Of a DNA stretch of 64,000 bases, positions 57,350-64,000 are shown piece after piece; position 1 is the first letter of the stretch; each line of letters opens with the position of its first letter. The notes below the pieces were generated by a model. The model was not told the DNA's origin. It was given only the letters and a program-made list of their open reading frames with translations, and made no database searches. Both the position numbers and the translations under genes were made by a program. The stretch is from Diplolepis rosae (taxonomy: Eukaryota; Arthropoda; Insecta; Hymenoptera; Diplolepididae): contig JAPYXD010000484.1 of NCBI GenBank assembly GCA_030998225.1, positions 8,742,001 through 8,806,000 on the forward strand, written 5' to 3'.

Positions 57350-57604
57350 AGGGTGTCTGCGGAAATTTTTCACTATTTTCTACGTATTCAGCGCGTCAAA
57401 TTACATAGAAATACGCTCTCAAACCTTCATGGCAAATGAGACAAATTTTTTACATTGCACTTTACGTTGCTTACGGGGCTGGTCGATATATTTTATAAGA
57501 CGTCGATTTGTACTGAAATTTCCCCGCAGCTAAAAGGTTAATGATTTACCTAGACTAGTAAATGAAAAAATGAATTTTCTCTCAGTGTTTGTTTTATATT
57601 ATTT

Positions 57605-58190
57605 ATTTTTACATTCTTATCATGATTGAGAAGGTAGTATTTTTATGTGAAAACTGACTTTTGAAATTTTTATCAAATCTTTACGTTTTATGAACCCCTG
57701 AGTCAGAAAAAAGGGTTTTTGCGAAAGAGTCTATCTGTTTGTCTGTCTCTCTGTCCATCTGTAGTAAGTCGCATACTCGATAACTCTCCATATAATCATC
57801 AAATTGAATTGAGCTTTGGCATACTTTATCGAAGCCAAAAAAGTAAGGGAAAGTTCGTTAACCAGCCACATCCGACCAAAATCGTGAAAATAAGAGAATT
57901 TTTGTATTTTTTATTATTATTTCTACCAATTATCCCAATGATATTTTTTGATTCAACCAAAATTCGAAAATTTACAGTAAGTTGAAACTTTAAAAAAGTC
58001 TATATTTTATGTTTTGATTTTGAAAGCACTTTTGAAAATCAAGAATTCCATTTGTTAAGCAAAATATGTGAGATGAGAAATAAGCGTTAAAATGCAAAAA
58101 GGTTTGCTCAAATAAAGTTTACGATTTTTTTGCTTTTTGAGATCTTTGGAAGAAAATAAATTATTTTGATTATATAATGTTTTTTATTGC
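57605..58190 (-). repeat. R1 dispersed repeat, copy E (inverted, partial)
   Basis: It begins TACATTCTTATCATGATTGA and runs through CCCCTGAGTCAGAAAAAAGG and AGTTCGTTAACCAGCCACAT, the complement of the R1 core end. It stops near 58190, where copy F starts in the opposite direction. Confidence 0.7.
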
Positions 58191-59465
58191 AAATGTAGCT
58201 CTAATGGATATAAAATAAGAAAACTTGTAGATATTTTTGAAACTAACAACTTTGTATTCTTACCTTTTTTTCTTATTTTACATATTATTGTTAAAAAATT
58301 GAATTTTGGATTTTCAATAGTTATTTTTTTTAATTAAAAAGAAAAATATGTATCTTATGAAAAAATGTTACAATTCAAATTTGTAGGTCTTTATTTATTC
58401 AATAATATTGTATCATAACTTTTTTTCTTATCTCGTATAATTTAACTGGAAAATGGAATTTTGATATTGACTTTTTTCGAATTTGAATATGCTGTAACAT
58501 TTCTAATTTTGATTTAATCAAAAAATGTTATCAGGATAATTTTTAGAGATTTATGAGCACTATCTAAAACCAGTATTGAAATTTTTGATTTTTTCAAAAA
58601 ATTATTTTCAAAAACACAAAAGTAGTGCTCAGTCCCTCAATTTTGATTGGATGTGGCTGGTTAACGAACTTGTCCTTACTTTTTCGGCTCCGATAAAGTG
58701 TACCAAAGCTCAATTCAATCTGATAATTCTATCGAGAGTTATGCCACACACGACCTACTACAGACAGACAGACAGACACTTTCGTAAAAACCATTTTTTC
58801 TGACTCAGGGGGTCTCAAAACGTAAAGATTTGATGAAAATTTCGAAATTCATTTTTCACATAAAACCAATACCTTCTCATCCATGATGAGAATGTAAAAA
58901 TCGTGCGCGAAGCGCGAGAATCATAATGAGAACGTGTTCCTTAAGGCCAATAGAGTCTTAAGTAAAATGAATATCCTTTTTCATTTGAAATTAAAAAAAA
59001 ATTTAGTAACTTCGATAAAATGTAATTCACATTTACAATATTACAAAATTGACTTGGGTTTCGGTATGCAAAGAATATAAGACCAAGCAGGAAGCGCGAC
59101 GAAGCAATCGCGATCCCCACACGGAGAAACTTTTTATATCAATTTTTACTATAGTATTTTTCAATTTAGGGAAAAACGTATCACTTTGAGAATTTTTGTT
59201 AGTAAAAAGATTAAACTTTATAATAATGATATGAAACTTTAGTATAAACTATAGTACAATTTTCTATGAACTATGCTGAAGTTTCATATCATTATTATAA
59301 AGTTTAGTATTTTTACTAACAAAAATTCTCAGTGATACGTTTTTCCCTAAATTGAAAAATATTATAGTAAAAATTGATATAAAAAGTTTCTCCGTGCAGG
59401 CGCGCTTAAACTTGCGCGTGTAGCACGCGATGAGAATGTGCCAACAAAGCGGGCAGATTTTTTAT
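58191..59465 (+). repeat. R1 dispersed repeat, copy F, split by a MITE
   Basis: The core from about 58200 (TTGTAGATATTTTTGAAACT) to CATGATGAGAATGTAAAAA (58900) is followed by the GC-rich module (TGCGCGAAGCGCGAGAATCA), AACGTGTTCCTTAAGG and GACCAAGCAGGAAGCGCGAC. The last part (GGCGCGCTTAAACTTGCGCG to GGGCAGATTTTTT) lies beyond the MITE at 59120-59396. Confidence 0.7.
59120..59396. mobile_element. CACGGAGAAAC-ended foldback MITE, copy c, CA-flanked
   Basis: CACGGAGAAACTTTTTATAT pairs with ATAAAAAGTTTCTCCGTG, and the arms match for about 125 bp (TTAGGGAAAAACGTATCACT and its complement). CA lies outside both ends. It interrupts the GC-rich module of R1 copy F. Confidence 0.85.
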
Positions 59466-59470
59466 TATCT

Positions 59471-60605
59471 TTTCCGTGATTTTACAGTAGCATTAGTCAA
59501 ATTATCTTTATGTATATTTCATTGAATTCGAAATCAAAATCACTCATTTGTCTGCAGGTAGTGATGATAAACTCGAACACAATTTTAATTCATATAAATC
59601 ACAACTCTGCATATCGAGATGGTAATTCATCAGTGGTTATACACATGTCATTTATCGATTGGACATGAGTAACCTATGTATCATGTCAAGATAATAATTG
59701 CTAACCTCAGATTGATTAAAGTTAACCTCACGCTGAAAAGATTGATTAACTTCATACTCATATTTTTAATTACATCTGACATTACGCTTAATATTTATCA
59801 ATAAAGAATAAAAGTAGATTACAGCAATAAGGTAAAAAATGGATGCCAGCAAATTTTTATGATAATAAAGCTTAGATCAACGCAACACGAATAGACCTAA
59901 TGACGCTGTCACAAAAAATAAATAATAATCTCTAAATTTTCGACTTCAAGTCAATAAAGAATTGCTAATTATTTTATTAAAAGTCATTCGCTAATTTCAA
60001 TTTAGATTTGGAGAGTATTTCATTCTTATTAAAAATCCTGTTAATCAATTTTTAATCTTCAATAATGTTACTATTTTTAAAGGAAACCTATACATTACTC
60101 GGGTAAATACCTCTTCTAGATTGATTCAAAATCTGGCCCAACTTAATTTAATTCAAATTAACATTATTTCGAGTATCAAGTAAACTCACAGTTATTTCAT
60201 TTAAATTTCATATTTCAATCAAATTAACTTTTTATAATCTGAATTTTCTTGGTATAAATTTCTTACAATTTAAGAATTTTTCTGGAACTGAGGAAACTCA
60301 TTTGGTAGATAGAATTTAAAAAGGTTCATAATATTGCCTGTGGGAAAAAGAAGTTCTTTGACTTTTCCAGAACTATTTTAGTATTGATGGATATAAGTTT
60401 TTAATGACTAAAGTTTCATGTATATTTCTTTATTTGCTTTATTTAATATAAAATTGATTCAAAATAGTTACAGAACTAAATTGGTAAAAATTTGACAGAA
60501 TTTAAATCATTCTCAATTCTTGCTATAGAATTAGTCATTTTTATTGATTTCCATTTAAAATTGATTGACTTAAGGTCAAAATGACTTATTGCAGATACAA
60601 AGTAA
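59471..60605. other. No gene recognised
   Basis: About 1.1 kb of AT-rich unique-looking sequence with no frame over 60 codons, no inverted ends and no RNA motif that I can support. Confidence 0.45.
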
Positions 60606-62381
60606 CCCGTGCAGAAATCGCCCGATTTGTCCTCATTTAAGGTAGGGCTGCGGTTAGGCCCTCGCTAGAAAAAGTAGACTAGGAAGTTCTAGGCGGGTCC
60701 CGGCGAGGCGTTGATAAGGTTCACCCTGTTTGGTTTCTAGAAAAACTAGTTCCTTCTAGTCGGGCCCTATTTTTGGATTTTAGTCAGGCCCTAGGTAGTT
60801 CCTTATTTTAATAAAAAGTTTAGATATTCTTTGCTGCGCATGCTCATGCAAAAGGCCTTTACATACACGGAGAAAAATAGTTGAAGTAATTTTACTCAAC
60901 TTCCGATCAAATTTGGGACATAAGGACAAGTTAGAAGTTATTTAGTATCACTGTATTTATTTGTGATATATTAAATGTTCGAAAATGAATCAAAGTTGAG
61001 TAAAATTCAGAAGTGTAGGGTGAAGTATGAAAGCGTGCATTAAAATTTTTTAAATATATATATTATTACTCGTAGTATAACTATAAAAAACCAATCTTTT
61101 ATTAAATCACAAAAATAGTAGAGCTTTCCGTTCATTCTACTCTACGCTTCAATCGAGAGTTCAGTAAACCGTGAATCGCAAGATTTATTCCAACAGCTAC
61201 ATCTATTCACGCAGGAACGAATGAAAGTAATCTGCGCCTTGGGCACACATGAAAAATTTTTAATTTCAAAAACTTAAATTCTTAAAATTAAATTGATCTT
61301 ATGAAAATTTAAACAAAAAAAAATCGATAAGTGTATTACATAAAATATGAAATATCACATAAATTACTCAGGCAGAATAATAATTTAGAATTCGCAAATG
61401 CAAAATCCATATTTTGAAAATATAAAACACAGAAAATAAAAGAACCTTCTTTTAAATGTTTTTATACAAGATACTTCTTAATAATAATGCAATTTTTTAA
61501 TGTACATTTGAAAATTTAGTTTCACTAAACTTCATACGTTGTTATAATAAAAATGTATACTAAATGTAATTTAATAATTATATTATATATATCAATAATC
61601 ATAGTTATAATAATTGTGTAATTTTATTAATTTTTTAAAATATTTTATTAATCATTTATGAAAAAAGTCGATTTATTTTTACTTCAGTAAGGCTAAAAAA
61701 TTTTATTGACGGCACTTACTCTCACAAGCTCTGAATAACTCATGCAGTCACTATATAAGAAAGTTCCAAGTTTTATGTCTGAGGATTGTAAGCGAGCGTG
61801 TGTGTGATTCGACGAAAGTGTATCGTACTATATATAAGTGTTGTTATTAGGTTTATATATGTAAGGTTATATGTTTAAGTGTATTTGTAATTTGAAATAT
61901 GATTGGCTACGTCCGTAATGGTGTGAATGTATTTGTAAGTTGTTTATGTATATACCGGATGACTATTGGCAGGCTCGAGGTAAGAACTTTTTTTTATTTG
62001 AGATAACCATACCATTGCCAGTTGAAATAATATGTAACGCTTATTGTTATTCACTTTTGGTGAATTAGGTATATATCAAATTGATTTTACCCGACTAGGA
62101 TTTAATAGATGTTCAAATGTCCTTATATCCCAAGTTTAATCGACAGAGTTGAGTAAAATGACTTCAACTATTTTTCTCCGTGTAGCTGGGGCCCCATTGT
62201 ACGGTTAGGCAATAGATATGTGTTCTAATCAGGGCCCGACTAGATGTCTAAAATAGGGCCTGCCTAAAACAGCGTTACAGAAGTAGATGGGGCCTGACTA
62301 CTTTTCCCTACTAGATCCCGACTAGAAGTAGGGAAAAGTAGACAGGGCCCTACTATATCCTAAATGAAATTTCTGCACGGG
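60606..62381. mobile_element. Outer element with CCCGTGCAGAAAT ends and GC-rich direct/inverted motifs
   Basis: CCCGTGCAGAAAT at the left pairs with ATTTCTGCACGGG at the right. The first and last ~250 bp hold many copies of short GC-rich motifs such as TAGTCGGGCCCT, CAGGGCCCGACTAG and AAAAGTAGAC in both directions. Target duplication unresolved. Its centre is taken up by a second element. Confidence 0.6.
60866..62182. mobile_element. Nested 1.3-kb element with CACGGAGAAAAATAG ends, TA-flanked
   Basis: CACGGAGAAAAATAGTTGAA and TTCAACTATTTTTCTCCGTG are inverted ends. Matching continues through ATTTTACTCAAC and the loosely matched GGGACATAAGGAC/GTCCTTATATCCC. TA lies outside both. No coding frame; very AT-rich centre (61500-61650). 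The longest of the CAC...GTG elements bounded at both ends apart from 22140-23716. Confidence 0.75.
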
Positions 62382-64000
62382 AAGTCGCTTATTTTAATGA
62401 TGTCTATTTCAAACTGTCACGGATGTCATGAGAAGATTTTAACCGCAGTTCTGTTTTTTATGGAAAGATGTATTCCATGCAAACTTTTTATTTGGAATCA
62501 GTTAATAAAATTGACTAAAAACTTATTGTCAAAACCTTATATTCCTCCCTTTAAACATTCAAACGTTCAATATTCGTATTTACACTTTAACATTTCAATC
62601 GATTTCAATATTAGGTAATTTTCTCAGACGTTGAAAAAACTTTAAATAATGTACATGTAGTTGGAAGGGATTTGCATTAACAAATAATAACTCAAAATCG
62701 CAAGAAAAAGAAATTGTACTGCAATATTTGAATAACGAAAATACATCTATGAATTGAAAATATTATTAAAAAATACGCCTTCTTTTCTCACGTAATTTAT
62801 GATAATAGATTGCAATAATATAATATACATAATAATTACGTTAAAACAACTGCATATTATTTATACATTCAATTTTATAATGCAATACAATGCTTTACAC
62901 AGAAAACTTATAGTATAATTACAAAAATGGTTAAGAGTAAATTAATAGGACTTATCATTATACATTAATCGTTTTGAATTATATAGTTATGATCTTAGCA
63001 TGAATTTTTCCTCTGCGTAATAAGTACAAAAAATGAGTAGAATAGAATTGAATGAGTGGTTTATAGCATCTGAAATAGCTTCTCAGGTACAGTTGCAATC
63101 CCTTGAGATTCTCGTCTTCAGGGATATGACAGAGAGAGCAGTAGTGAAATTGCATGTCTTCTGCCTTACGATCTTCTAATTTCCACCCCACATTGCACCC
63201 CTTTAATCTATTCTTCATTGTATCTATATTTAAGGACGTGATTAATAATTTATATCTTCGGATATAATTGTATCTTAGCATTTCACAGAACTGTTATTGG
63301 TTTGTCACCAGTAAAAAGTCATTGATCAATCCAGTCAATTTTATGTCCGTGAAATAATATTAGCAAGGAAACAATCAATAAACATTAAAAACCGTAATTC
63401 AAAACTTTCGCGAAGCAACTTACGGATTTAACAAAACAACCTAAAATTTAGATAACTTTTTCGGACAAATATACCTAAATTTACTGATTCGATCAATAAA
63501 ATTCTTGTTTGAATTTTAAATGTCTAACGTGAATTACAATTCCACGTAAATTTTTTTATGGGTATATGTGACAACTTCTAAATTTCAGTATTCACATTTT
63601 GTGAGATATTTGGAGAAATAAGCAACAAATAAATTCAAATTTATCCGCCCATTACAGAAAAAGTGACACTTAAAAGTGAACTCGAGGCACTTTATCTCTC
63701 AAGTCTAAATTGGATTCTGATACATAAATATTAGAATAACCTTTCGAGTACAATTTTCGCAAATAAATCATTACCCAAGATATTTTCTCGTTTACTGTTC
63801 GCACAAAGTTTAACTTGAATATTTTGAGAGATGTGAAACGACTGCAATAAATGTCGGAAAAAGGTAGACTCTCATAATACTAAAACCTACTTGGCATCAT
63901 TTACCAGGAACTTGACATTTCTGGCTCTCATTCCTATTTGGTAGTTCATGATTGAGTCATAAAATAGTCTAGCAATACAACTCACTCAATATGGACTTGA
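62382..64000. other. Mostly featureless right end
   Basis: An 84-codon plus frame (62364-62618) overlaps the end of the preceding element and is not convincing. Apart from the minus frame noted at 62979-63281, I see no repeats or RNA genes to the window edge. Confidence 0.35.
62979..63281 (-). CDS. Hypothetical frame with Cys-X2-Cys, unknown
   Basis: The 100-codon minus frame contains KNRLKGCNVGWKLEDRKAED, MQFHYCSLCHIPEDENLKG and LRSYFRCYKPL. The central 40 residues look protein-like with a CxxC-His motif. A donor-like GTACCTGAG lies in its middle, so a short exon is possible. I do not recognise the family, and a degraded retroelement is an alternative. Confidence 0.2.
   Translation of the reverse strand: MLRYNYIRRYKLLITSLNIDTMKNRLKGCNVGWKLEDRKAEDMQFHYCSLCHIPEDENLKGLQLYLRSYFRCYKPLIQFYSTHFLYLLRRGKIHAKIITI

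Larger units (their letters stand above)
55407..57537. mobile_element. 2.1-kb TTAA-flanked element with subterminal TCAAGGTCA repeats
   Basis: TTAA at 55403-55406 and 57538-57541 brackets CTTTTTAGCTGCGGGG and CCCCGCAGCTAAAAGG, followed inward by GGTGGTCGATATATCGACC and GGCTGGTCGATATA. Near each end a ~115-bp unit is repeated that carries ACCTTGAAAATC/GATTTTCAAGGTCA. The interior includes a tRNA-like stretch and no intact frame. Ends and target site suggest a piggyBac-type non-autonomous element. Confidence 0.7.

Overview
The window looks like a repeat-dominated, AT-rich piece of an arthropod genome, most likely an insect. The evidence is three different mariner elements, two copies of a shortened Tc1/mariner relative, a Penelope-like GIY-YIG fragment, a DDE transposon with a SWIM zinc finger, and dozens of short inverted-repeat elements. 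Nothing points to a bacterium, organelle or virus. I cannot name the order or species. No complete, intact host gene is visible. The best host candidates are a His/Gln-rich exon at 32181-32574 and a short signal-peptide-like ORF at 21287-21511.

Layout, left to right. 0-7 kb: small hairpins, a ~110-bp minisatellite split by a TTAA-flanked foldback, a 757-bp Tc1/mariner deletion derivative, a broken ~2-kb mariner, and a second deleted mariner lying 6 bp from it. 7.7-12 kb: MITEs and two copies of a dispersed repeat that I call R1. 14-20 kb: foldbacks, CACTG-ended elements, and a second 757-bp copy inserted into a MITE. 20-26 kb: a tandem pair of tRNA-like units, a 1.6-kb and a 2.0-kb inverted-repeat element, and a pair of tRNA-like sequences in opposite orientation. 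27-36 kb: a GC-rich pogo-like MITE, a 1.6-kb foldback, the candidate exon and a 2.1-kb palindrome. 36-43 kb: a TTAA foldback, R1 copies and a three-level nest of insertions. 43-50 kb: a Penelope-like GIY-YIG remnant cut by a 4.2-kb DDE/SWIM transposon with ~260-bp terminal inverted repeats, then an inverted pair of repeat arms around another TTAA foldback. 50-64 kb: more TTAA elements (one nested inside another), a third deleted mariner, a 2.1-kb TTAA element carrying TCAAGGTCA motifs, further R1 copies and a nested GC-rich element.

Two non-autonomous groups dominate. One group has ends that abut TTAA on both sides, as expected of piggyBac-type insertion; I count about ten and see no matching transposase. 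The other group starts CAC and ends GTG, with 2-bp target duplications, usually TA or CA. Both groups include long hairpins. No transposase in the window appears able to work: each has deletions, frameshifts or stops. Several elements do keep intact ends, and one family keeps an open DNA-binding domain.

Every element border was read by eye from matching inverted ends and flanking duplications. Alignments, copy counts and superfamily names need a computational check. Candidate exons rest on open frames, composition and possible splice signals only.
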